Source: an uncultured Eubacteriales bacterium (GTDB lineage: Bacteria; Bacillota; Clostridia; Oscillospirales; UMGS1783). Taken from it: 5,118 nucleotides of DNA. Shown here piece by piece: positions 1 through 5,118 of this stretch (within the stretch, counting starts at the first letter, position 1; each line of letters opens with the position of its first letter). The position numbers and the translations under genes are program-made. Under the pieces are notes generated by a model that searched no databases, had not been told where the DNA came from, and saw nothing but the letters and a program-made list of their open reading frames with translations. The stretch spans positions 1-5,118 of the forward strand of contig USJY01000130.1 of the NCBI GenBank assembly GCA_900555065.1, written 5' to 3'.

Positions 1-41
1 CGCGTTCACTAATGATTGCAGACATTTTATTTTTATTATGG

Positions 42-47
42 AAGGAG
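42..47 (+). promoter_or_regulatory. Ribosome binding site that fixes the start of the first surface-protein gene
   Basis: AAGGAG lies 10 nt upstream of the ATG at 58. The reading frame is open further upstream to a TTG at 16, but that TTG has no Shine-Dalgarno sequence. Starting there would also place 14 non-signal residues in front of a clean Lys-Lys-Arg signal peptide. The ATG at 58 is therefore the start. No promoter can be assigned with confidence in the 41 bases to the left. Confidence 0.85.
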
Positions 48-57
48 ATACCCAAAG

Positions 58-2121
58 ATGAAAAAAAGATTACTCGCACTGCTTCTTGCCGTGTGCATGG
101 CGGCGTCCCTGTTTGCCGTCACGGCAGGGGCGGAGGACCCGGCAGTTACGCTGGTCAGCGTCCAGAGCATGGGCGGAAACCAGCTGCTGCTCACCTTTTC
201 GGCGCCGGTGAATTTTAACGACCAGGCGCCTTATATTGCGATACGGCTGGTGGACCCGAACGCCCTTGGCGTGCAGATGGATGCGTCACAGAGCGAATAC
301 CTGCAGGTCAGCGGCAGTCTTTCCGCCGGTGCGGATAAGACGCAGTACATTTGGACGGCAGCAGACGCCGTACCGCTTTCCGGCACCGTTTCGGACATGA
401 TCGGCAGAACGGGTGTCTTTGCGCCCTACAGCGCCCTTGAAGCGCGCCTGTGCCTGGAAGAGGGCGTCAGCGACGCCACGCCGGTCGACGGCTATTTTCA
501 GGGCATCAGCTCGGAAAGCGGCGTCAAGCTTTCCATAAACGAGGCGTACAGCACTGAATTTGACGACATGTATTTCCCCATCACTTCCTTTGAACAGTCG
601 CCGCTGCAGCTGACCGCCGCCGCGGTGATCAACAAAACGACGATGGAGCTGACCTTCAACGAGGCCGTGACAAACGCGAACGGCGCGGCTCCCTTCAGCG
701 CCGTGCGCTATATGACAGCCGAACATGAGCTTGCGGTGGACGGACCGGAAAACTACCTGCAGTTCGCAGGGACCCTGTCGCAGGGGAGCGCTTCCAACAA
801 GCTGTTTTTCACACTCAACGACGCGGCGCACAACCTTGACGACATTCTGAACTTCACCGGCGACCAGGCCAAGTATGCTGATAGCGGCTACACCGTTGAG
901 TTCTGCCTGCAGGAAAACCTCGGAAACAGCAGATGGGGCGAAGTGGAAGGAATCGCAAACGCTTCCGGCCGCGGCGTGCGCGCCACCGTACCCTGGACCT
1001 TCCCGGGCGCGGACAGCGTCTATATCGCAATTACGCAGAACGAGCCGGATTTCACAATCACCAATGTGACGGCCGTCGGCGTCAACCAGCTTAAGGTGGT
1101 CTTTTCCGGCCCGGTCGAAATTATTGGAACGCCCTATATGGGACTGAGAATCGTGGATGACAACAACATACTGCAGTGGACGGGCGACCCGGACGCAGAA
1201 GGCAGTCAGCCGTTACAATGGGGCAGCGAATATGTGTGGGAATACACGGACGACTCGCATACCTCCATCGTCGTCGCTCTTGGCGGCGTCAACCCCTTTG
1301 GCGAGGCTACGATTAACGACATAATCAACCGTACCGGCGACGCGGCTATATACGCACAGTATAAGACCATGTTCTGCATTGAAGAGATCTGGACCGACGG
1401 CGTCAACGCGCAGCGCGGCAGGATCGACAACATCAAAACGACGAACAATGTGTATCTGTATGCAAATATGCCGCATCCGGTCGGCAACGACGGCATCTAT
1501 GCGCCGGTAACGGCCGGGGGCGACGAGATCCTCTATCCGGAGTTCTCTTTAAAAAGAGCCGTCGCGGCCAGCGATACCGTGCTGATACTCGAATTTACCA
1601 AGCCCGTTACTGTGACCGAGATCGAACCATATATGGCGCTGCGGATTGTAGATGACAACAACGAGCTGATCTGGACGGGCGACCCGGGCACAAGCACGCC
1701 GGTTCAGTTCGCGGGCAGCTGGGGCTATGCCAAAGGCGACCACAGCAGAATTGTATGGACCCTGAACACGAGCAACGCCTTCGGCGTAACCGATGTGGCC
1801 GACATTATCAATCGTACAGGCCCTCTTGCAGGCTATGCGCAGTACAAAACCATGTTCTGCATTGAGGAAATCTGGACGGATACAAACACCCAGCCCGGCC
1901 TGATTGACAACATTGTAGACGCAAACGGCGTAGGTCTGCATGCGAATAAGCCGCACGCCATCGGTTATGACGGCACGTATGCGAAAGTGGTTATTGACAA
2001 AAACTACCTCATTCCGGACACCGGCGATATTCCGGTGGTTCTGTGCGCAATAGCGGGGCTGGCGGCCCTTGGCGGCGCCGGTGCTGCGACGATCATGAAA
2101 AAGAAAAGGCATACCGCCTGA
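58..2121 (+). CDS. Secreted four-repeat surface protein with sortase-type C-terminal anchor; function unknown
   Basis: The protein has 687 residues. Residues 1-25 are a Sec signal peptide: a KKR start, a hydrophobic core and an AGA cleavage site before Glu26. Four related units of about 150 residues follow, near 29-175, 183-327, 331-483 and 495-645. Each contains a strand-like segment ending in a Pro-Val or Ala-Val type turn, a [YF]-x-A/G-[LIV]-R segment, a D-[IM]-[IL]-x-x-T-G motif, a C-[IL]-[EQ]-E motif and a closing [DS]-x-x-Y or similar aromatic motif. The C-terminus has IPDTG at 652-656, a hydrophobic stretch at about 658-680 and KKKR at 681-684, which is the layout of a sortase substrate. 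The opening strands resemble bacterial Ig-like modules, but I do not recognise the whole domain, and adhesion or ligand binding is only a guess. The gene sits 69 nt before a one-domain paralogue and is probably co-transcribed with it. Units 3 and 4 are much more alike than units 1 and 2. Confidence 0.9.
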   Translation: MKKRLLALLLAVCMAASLFAVTAGAEDPAVTLVSVQSMGGNQLLLTFSAPVNFNDQAPYIAIRLVDPNALGVQMDASQSEYLQVSGSLSAGADKTQYIWTAADAVPLSGTVSDMIGRTGVFAPYSALEARLCLEEGVSDATPVDGYFQGISSESGVKLSINEAYSTEFDDMYFPITSFEQSPLQLTAAAVINKTTMELTFNEAVTNANGAAPFSAVRYMTAEHELAVDGPENYLQFAGTLSQGSASNKLFFTLNDAAHNLDDILNFTGDQAKYADSGYTVEFCLQENLGNSRWGEVEGIANASGRGVRATVPWTFPGADSVYIAITQNEPDFTITNVTAVGVNQLKVVFSGPVEIIGTPYMGLRIVDDNNILQWTGDPDAEGSQPLQWGSEYVWEYTDDSHTSIVVALGGVNPFGEATINDIINRTGDAAIYAQYKTMFCIEEIWTDGVNAQRGRIDNIKTTNNVYLYANMPHPVGNDGIYAPVTAGGDEILYPEFSLKRAVAASDTVLILEFTKPVTVTEIEPYMALRIVDDNNELIWTGDPGTSTPVQFAGSWGYAKGDHSRIVWTLNTSNAFGVTDVADIINRTGPLAGYAQYKTMFCIEEIWTDTNTQPGLIDNIVDANGVGLHANKPHAIGYDGTYAKVVIDKNYLIPDTGDIPVVLCAIAGLAALGGAGAATIMKKKRHTA
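142..1992 (+). repeat. Four tandem copies of an unrecognised domain of about 150 residues
   Basis: Approximate nucleotide spans are 142-582, 604-1038, 1048-1506 and 1540-1992. The units were aligned by eye on two motifs. The first is SDMIGRTG, DDILNFTG, NDIINRTG and ADIINRTG in units 1 to 4. The second is LCLEE, FCLQE, FCIEE and FCIEE. Units 3 and 4 share an identical 16-residue block (residues 432-447 and 593-608, beginning YAQYKTMFC), a shared VDDNN segment and a shared WTGDP segment. Unit boundaries are uncertain by about ten residues. Confidence 0.8.
2011..2109 (+). other. Cell-wall sorting signal (IPDTG, hydrophobic stretch, KKKR)
   Basis: This encodes residues 652-684 of the four-repeat protein. 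IPDTG fits the LPxTG pattern with Ile in the first position, a variant known in some Gram-positive pilins and surface proteins. It is followed by Asp-Ile-Pro, about 22 hydrophobic residues and a basic tail. The expected outcome is cleavage between Thr655 and Gly656 and covalent attachment to the wall. No sortase gene is in the window. Confidence 0.75.
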
Positions 2122-2133
2122 TCCGAATGCAAA

Positions 2134-2169
2134 CGGGCCGCCGGCGGCTGTAAAACCGCCGGCGGCTCG
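2134..2169 (+). other. Strong intergenic hairpin without a T-tract
   Basis: Bases 2134-2147 pair with 2156-2169. This gives a 14-bp stem with one G-U pair around an 8-nt loop. The inner 11 bp are perfect and almost pure G and C. No run of T follows, so it is not a standard intrinsic terminator. It sits between the two paralogous surface genes, 13 nt after the first stop codon and 9 nt before the ribosome binding site of the second. It could protect the upstream mRNA from 3' exonucleases, act as a partial terminator, or set the ratio of the two products. Confidence 0.6.
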
Positions 2170-2190
2170 ACAACACATGGGAGGTTCACA

Positions 2191-3006
2191 ATGAACAGAA
2201 AAAAATATATGGTGCTGCTGCTCTGTATAATGTTGCTTATTTCCGCCTTCGCGGTCAGCGCCGGCGCTGAAGAGGACCTCAGCGAACTGACGGCGACCAA
2301 CTGCTACCAAATCAATGATTCGCAGCTTGTCATAGAGTTTAACCAGCCCATTGCCTTCTCTACGACGCAGGAACCCTTTATCGCCATCCGCTACGTCGAT
2401 GCGAACGGAATCCTCGCATGGGACGGCGGCGCGGACGAGGGCACGCCGCTCCAGTTCCCCGGCTCCTGGGAATATGTGGACGACGTGCACGACAGAATAC
2501 TCTGGACCCTGCCTGAAAACAGCTTTGGCGGCGCAAACACCATTAACGACGTAATCAGCTTCGCCGGCGAACTGGAAAAGTACGCGGGGTACGGCGTCCG
2601 CTTTGCAATTGAAGAAATTAAATTTGACGACAGCGATATTTATACATATACAATATGTAATATTACGGCGGAGGAAAATCCCGACGTCGAATTGAGCGCT
2701 ACGCTCTGCAAGCCCGGCTGGCAGGACGGACTGTACATGGAGATCGTGGAAAACCGCGACTATGAGATGCCTGCCGACGAAATCCAGCAGGGCAACGCCG
2801 GCGACGAACTGGGGATTATCGCAGCGCCGTCCAGTTCCTCTTCCAGCAGCCAGAGCGCCTCGCAGAGCCAGAGCGCTGCGGTTGAAACCCAGGCACCCGT
2901 ACAGCAGGCCGAGACGGGCGTGCCGGTCTGGCTCACCGTCGTCATCGCCCTGGCGGCCGCCGCCGCAGGCGCGGTCGTGTCAATCCTTATTATGCGCAGA
3001 AAATAG
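2191..3006 (+). CDS. Secreted single-domain paralogue of the upstream surface protein, with Ser-rich stalk and C-terminal membrane anchor
   Basis: The protein has 271 residues. GGGAGG at 2179-2184, 6 nt before the ATG, supports the start. Residues 1-26 are a signal peptide ending in the same AGA-E site as the upstream protein. Residues about 32-188 form one copy of the repeat domain. It has the [YF]-I-A-I-R-Y-V-D segment, PGSWEY (compare AGSWGY in unit 4 upstream), NDVISFAG, FAIEE and a closing QDGLY. The next segment (VENRDYEMP) matches what precedes the sorting motif upstream (VIDKNYLIP). Residues 213-229 are a Ser/Gln-rich linker that would act as a flexible stalk. Residues about 244-267 are hydrophobic, and the protein ends in RRK. 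The residues before the membrane segment read AETGVP, a sorting-like motif lacking the usual Pro, so it may be only membrane-anchored. The Cys of the C-[IL]-[EQ]-E motif is Ala139 here. Function is unknown; it is probably co-expressed with its larger neighbour. Confidence 0.88.
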   Translation: MNRKKYMVLLLCIMLLISAFAVSAGAEEDLSELTATNCYQINDSQLVIEFNQPIAFSTTQEPFIAIRYVDANGILAWDGGADEGTPLQFPGSWEYVDDVHDRILWTLPENSFGGANTINDVISFAGELEKYAGYGVRFAIEEIKFDDSDIYTYTICNITAEENPDVELSATLCKPGWQDGLYMEIVENRDYEMPADEIQQGNAGDELGIIAAPSSSSSSSQSASQSQSAAVETQAPVQQAETGVPVWLTVVIALAAAAAGAVVSILIMRRK

Positions 3007-3027
3007 CGTATTCTTCTCCTTTACGCG

Positions 3028-3067
3028 AAGGGCGCGGCAGGTTCATGAGCCTTCCTGTCGCGCCTTT
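3028..3067 (+). terminator. Probable terminator hairpin of the surface-protein unit
   Basis: Bases 3028-3041 pair with 3054-3067 in a 14-bp stem with two G-U pairs and a 12-nt loop, 21 nt after the stop codon. Only three T residues end the stem and CCC follows, so the U-tract is weak. Its position between a gene end and a new promoter favours termination, but efficiency may be partial. Confidence 0.5.
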
Positions 3068-3114
3068 CCCAATTGAACGTCCCTGTCGTTATTCTACCCG
3101 CCGGCGCGTCGTCC

Positions 3115-3143
3115 TTGCCATATCCTGCCATATGTGATAAAAT
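3115..3143 (+). promoter_or_regulatory. Sigma-A type promoter with extended -10, for the hydrolase gene
   Basis: TTGCCA at 3115-3120 and TAAAAT at 3138-3143 are separated by 17 nt. A TGTG element at 3133-3136, one base before the -10, fits the Gram-positive extended -10 (TRTG-N). Transcription should begin near 3150, giving a leader of about 115 nt before the hydrolase ATG. I see no strong hairpin or known riboswitch in that leader. It contains a 19-codon reading frame, described in the findings. Confidence 0.65.
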
Positions 3144-3266
3144 GGAAGCGAATACGGCGGGTCCTGCGCCGGTCGGGTTGCTATGCATGTTCTCTGTGCT
3201 GTGGCAGACTGCGAGGAACCTGTATTATTATTATCTTTATAGCTGTACAAAGGAAAGAGGAAAAAT

Positions 3267-4097
3267 ATGATACACCAGACCTTTGAAATCACCGCCATGG
3301 GCAAAACGGCAAAGCTTGTGACCTATATCCGCTCGCAGGCGCATCTGGCAAGTCCAGAGCCCTGGCCGCTTGTACTCGTCATCCCGGGAGGCGGATACCT
3401 GGAAGTTGTACAGCGGGAGGCGGAGCCCATTGCGTGCGCATGGGGCGCGCGCGGCTTCCATGCGGCCGTGCTCCATTACTCGACCGCGCCCGCCACTTTC
3501 CCCACCGCGCTCGCACAGGAGGCCATGGCCATCGCGCTGATCAAGCAGCACGCCGCGCAGTGGAATGTGGACCCGGACAGGATATTTGTAAGCGGTTACA
3601 GCGCCGGCGGGCATCTTGCCGCCAGTATAGGCGTTTTCTGGAACCGGCCGTTTCTGCATGAGCTGACGCGGCTCAGCCCCGACGACATGCGGCCGGCCGG
3701 GCTGGTGCTCGCCTATCCGGTGATTACATCGGGCGAATACGCGCATGCGGGTTCCATGCGTAATCTGCTGGGCGAAAAATACGGCGACGCCGCGCTGACG
3801 GAGCTTGTCAGCCTGGAAAAGCAGGTTTCCGCCGAAACGCCGCCGACGTTTATCTGGTCCACGGTCACGGACGCCGTCGTGCCCGTGGAGAACACGCTCC
3901 TGTTCGCGTGTGCGCTGCAGCGGCACAAAGTTGACTATGAACTGCACGTCTATCCGCGCGGTCCGCACGGGCTCGCGCTTGTGACGGAGGACACCATTGA
4001 AATCGGAAACGCCGCAGAACTCCAGGATATTGCGGACTGGCCGGACCATGCCGCCGTTTTTCTCCGACGCATATGCGCCGGAGAACGGTGCGATTGA
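3267..4097 (+). CDS. Alpha/beta-hydrolase, acetyl-esterase/lipase-like (COG0657 type)
   Basis: The protein has 276 residues, a usual length for small acetyl esterases of this group. The start is supported by GAGG at 3257-3260, 6 nt before the ATG. There is no signal peptide or membrane segment, so it should act in the cytoplasm. The expected parts appear in order: PGGGY at 40-44 (oxyanion-hole loop, equivalent to HGGG), the nucleophile elbow GYSAGGH at 110-116 with Ser112, the probable acid Asp202 in TDAVVPVEN, and His234 in GPHGLAL. The VDPDRIFVSG lead-in is typical of the family. Members remove acetyl or other short acyl groups, often from carbohydrates such as acetylated xylo-oligosaccharides. 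The substrate here cannot be read from the sequence, and no sugar-use genes are adjacent. It has its own promoter and a strong terminator, so it is probably monocistronic. Confidence 0.9.
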   Translation: MIHQTFEITAMGKTAKLVTYIRSQAHLASPEPWPLVLVIPGGGYLEVVQREAEPIACAWGARGFHAAVLHYSTAPATFPTALAQEAMAIALIKQHAAQWNVDPDRIFVSGYSAGGHLAASIGVFWNRPFLHELTRLSPDDMRPAGLVLAYPVITSGEYAHAGSMRNLLGEKYGDAALTELVSLEKQVSAETPPTFIWSTVTDAVVPVENTLLFACALQRHKVDYELHVYPRGPHGLALVTEDTIEIGNAAELQDIADWPDHAAVFLRRICAGERCD

Positions 4098-4108
4098 ACG
4101 TAATTGCG

Positions 4109-4139
4109 CGGGCGGCGGCGTTTCCGCCGCCCGTTTTTT
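4109..4139 (+). terminator. Intrinsic terminator after the hydrolase gene
   Basis: CGGGCGGCGG at 4109-4118 pairs perfectly with CCGCCGCCCG at 4124-4133 around a 5-nt loop, followed at once by six T residues (4134-4139). It lies 11 nt after the hydrolase stop codon. This is a textbook Rho-independent terminator for the + strand. Confidence 0.95.
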
Positions 4140-4313
4140 CGGCCGGTTTCGTTTTTATATCGCGGGCGCAAACAGCGCGCAAAGACGCCGGGCCACTGCT
4201 CTGCCATACGGCAGAAAACGTTTTTGGCAAACGCATACGCGCGAGATAACGCGCGAAAATGAGAGATAATACAAAAAAAACAGATTTAAATTAAAAAATT
4301 GGCTCCGAACCTC
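4140..4313 (+). other. Gene-free spacer, becoming AT-rich towards the rplM promoter
   Basis: I find no credible gene here. It holds a small TCTGCC/GGCAGA hairpin (4200-4215), a CGCGCG inverted repeat (4238-4243 and 4250-4255), and two copies of GAGATAA (4243-4249 and 4263-4269). From about 4268 to 4300 it is A/T-rich with A runs, where an UP element for the following promoter would lie. Confidence 0.6.
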
Positions 4314-4342
4314 TTGACAAGCTGCGAACAATTCAGTATAAT
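4314..4342 (+). promoter_or_regulatory. Perfect consensus sigma-A promoter of the rplM-rpsI operon
   Basis: TTGACA at 4314-4319 and TATAAT at 4337-4342 are separated by 17 nt, a full match to consensus. A-rich DNA at about 4272-4300 is a plausible UP element. The start of transcription should be near 4349, which leaves a leader of about 48 nt. High expression is expected for a ribosomal protein operon. Confidence 0.93.
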
Positions 4343-4348
4343 GACAAG

Positions 4349-4391
4349 GCTGATTATGATCCGATGGTGTAAAATCGGAAATTACAGGAGG
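4349..4391 (+). promoter_or_regulatory. Candidate L13 autoregulatory leader of rplM
   Basis: The short leader carries a hairpin, TCCGAT (4360-4365) with ATCGGA (4374-4379), around an 8-nt loop, shortly before AGGAGG at 4386-4391. CTGATT at 4350-4355 can pair instead with AATCGG at 4373-4378, so two exclusive folds exist. L13 leaders of similar length and position are known in Firmicutes, where L13 is thought to control its own operon. Assignment to that RNA family is by position and size, not by a covariance-model match. Confidence 0.5.
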
Positions 4392-4396
4392 ATATC

Positions 4397-4828
4397 ATGG
4401 GCACATATATGGCCAATCCACAGACAGTGGAACGCAAATGGTATGTGATCGACGCCGCCGGCAAGGTCATGGGCAGAGTTGCTGCTGAAGCCGCTACGCT
4501 GCTCAAGGGCAAGCACAAGGTGGATTACACACCGCACGTCGACTGCGGCGATTTTGTTATCATACTCAATTCGGATAAGATCGTACTGACCGGCAACAAG
4601 CTGGAGCAGAAGGTCTATTACCGCCACACCGGCTATCCCGGCGGCCTCAAGGAGACGAAGTACCGCATTCTGATGCAGAACAACTCCTGCAAGGGCGTTG
4701 AGCTCGCCGTCAAGGGCATGCTCCCGAAAAACTCGATCGGCCGTTCCGCCATGAAGCGGCTGTTCATCTACAAGGGCGCGGAGCATAAGAACCAGGCGCA
4801 AAAACCCGAAATTTGGGTTATGGATTAA
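4397..4828 (+). CDS. rplM: 50S ribosomal protein L13
   Basis: The protein has 143 residues, a normal length. It is an early-assembling large-subunit protein that binds 23S rRNA. Recognisable parts are [13 protein letters not shown] near the N-terminus, [27 protein letters not shown], and the family signature around [11 protein letters not shown] leading to [13 protein letters not shown]. The ATG at 4397 has AGGAGG 5 nt upstream and gives the MxTxMA start seen in many Gram-positive L13 proteins. The internal ATG at residue 5 is therefore not the start. It is followed after 12 nt by rpsI, the conserved bacterial order. Confidence 0.98.
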   Translation: MGTYMANPQTVERKWYVIDAAGKVMGRVAAEAATLLKGKHKVDYTPHVDCGDFVIILNSDKIVLTGNKLEQKVYYRHTGYPGGLKETKYRILMQNNSCKGVELAVKGMLPKNSIGRSAMKRLFIYKGAEHKNQAQKPEIWVMD

Positions 4829-4840
4829 GGGGGAGCAGTC

Positions 4841-5118
4841 ATGTACGAATCGAAAAAAGAGTTCTTTTACGGTACAGGCAGGCGCAAAAAGTCGATCGCA
4901 CGCGTCAGGCTCTACCCCGGCACCGGCGCCATCACCATTAACGACAGGGATATAGACGAATTCTTCGGCCTCGATACGCTGAAGCTGATCGTGCGCCAGC
5001 CCCTGGAGCTGACTAAGACTACCGGCAAGTTTGACGTGATATGCCGCGTGGAAGGCGGCGGCGTGTCCGGCCAGGCCGGCGCGATCCGGCATGGGATTGC
5101 CCGCGCGCTGCTGGAGGC
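4841..5118 (+). CDS. rpsI: 30S ribosomal protein S9, N-terminal part, cut by the window end
   Basis: Ninety-two codons are visible, about 70% of a usual S9 of some 130 residues. The frame is still open at the right edge. Typical parts are [19 protein letters not shown] at the start, the VRQPLEL segment, and the family signature [20 protein letters not shown]. The missing part should hold the basic C-terminal tail that reaches the ribosomal P site. GGGGGAG at 4829-4835 lies 5 nt before the ATG. It is co-transcribed with rplM from the promoter at 4314-4342. The [16 protein letters not shown] wording is close to what I know of clostridial S9 proteins. Confidence 0.97.
   Translation, partial: MYESKKEFFYGTGRRKKSIARVRLYPGTGAITINDRDIDEFFGLDTLKLIVRQPLELTKTTGKFDVICRVEGGGVSGQAGAIRHGIARALLE

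Noticed and set aside
16..57. Upstream TTG start for the four-repeat protein
   Set aside because: There is no Shine-Dalgarno sequence before it, and it would add 14 residues that spoil the signal peptide. The ATG at 58 has AAGGAG at a workable distance.
1549..2490. A 313-codon open frame on the minus strand
   Set aside because: It runs antisense across both surface genes and the hairpin between them, and has no supporting ribosome binding site or recognisable protein features. The + strand genes there have signal peptides and repeat homology. Long antisense frames are common opposite G/C-rich codons.
3073..3270. A 65-codon frame whose stop overlaps the hydrolase ATG as ATGA
   Set aside because: The overlap hints at translational coupling, but the TTG start lacks a ribosome binding site and lies upstream of the mapped promoter. 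The shorter in-frame version from the ATG at 3187 also has none, and the product resembles nothing I know.
3237..4049. A 270-codon open frame on the minus strand
   Set aside because: It is a shadow of the alpha/beta-hydrolase, whose catalytic motifs are clear on the + strand. It has an Arg/His-rich, low-complexity composition typical of antisense translation.
4200..4239. Hairpin TCTGCC/GGCAGA followed by a run of T
   Set aside because: The stem is only 6 bp, and AAAACG separates it from the T run. A far better terminator stands just upstream at 4109-4139.
4382..5092. A 236-codon open frame on the minus strand
   Set aside because: It lies antisense to rplM and rpsI, which are unmistakable ribosomal protein genes.

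Overview
The window looks like chromosomal DNA of a Gram-positive anaerobe of the Clostridia, probably Oscillospiraceae/Ruminococcaceae-like. This rests on three things: the L13 and S9 proteins read like clostridial ones, the first surface protein ends in a sortase-type wall-anchoring signal, and the ribosome binding sites are strong AGGAGG types. Coding DNA is rich in G and C at third positions, while the rplM promoter region is AT-rich. The lineage is inferred from protein character, not from a database search.

Layout, all on the + strand. (1) 58-2121 and 2191-3006 are two tandem genes for secreted, surface-anchored proteins built from the same unrecognised domain of about 150 residues. The first has four copies and an IPDTG sorting signal. 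The second has one copy, a Ser/Gln-rich stalk and a membrane tail with a degenerate sorting motif. A strong hairpin without a T-tract lies between them. (2) 3007-3266 holds a terminator-like hairpin, a good extended -10 promoter and a leader of roughly 115 nt. (3) 3267-4097 encodes a cytoplasmic alpha/beta-hydrolase (acetyl-esterase-like), closed by a textbook intrinsic terminator. (4) 4140-4313 has no gene. (5) 4314-5118 is the rplM-rpsI ribosomal protein operon, with a perfect consensus promoter and a short leader that resembles the L13 autoregulatory leader. rpsI runs off the right end.

The two surface proteins probably form one transcription unit and act together at the cell envelope. The hydrolase has its own promoter and terminator, so it looks like an independent unit. 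The rplM-rpsI operon is core housekeeping. The least explained part is the repeat-domain surface pair. I see no mobile element, CRISPR array, tRNA or rRNA.
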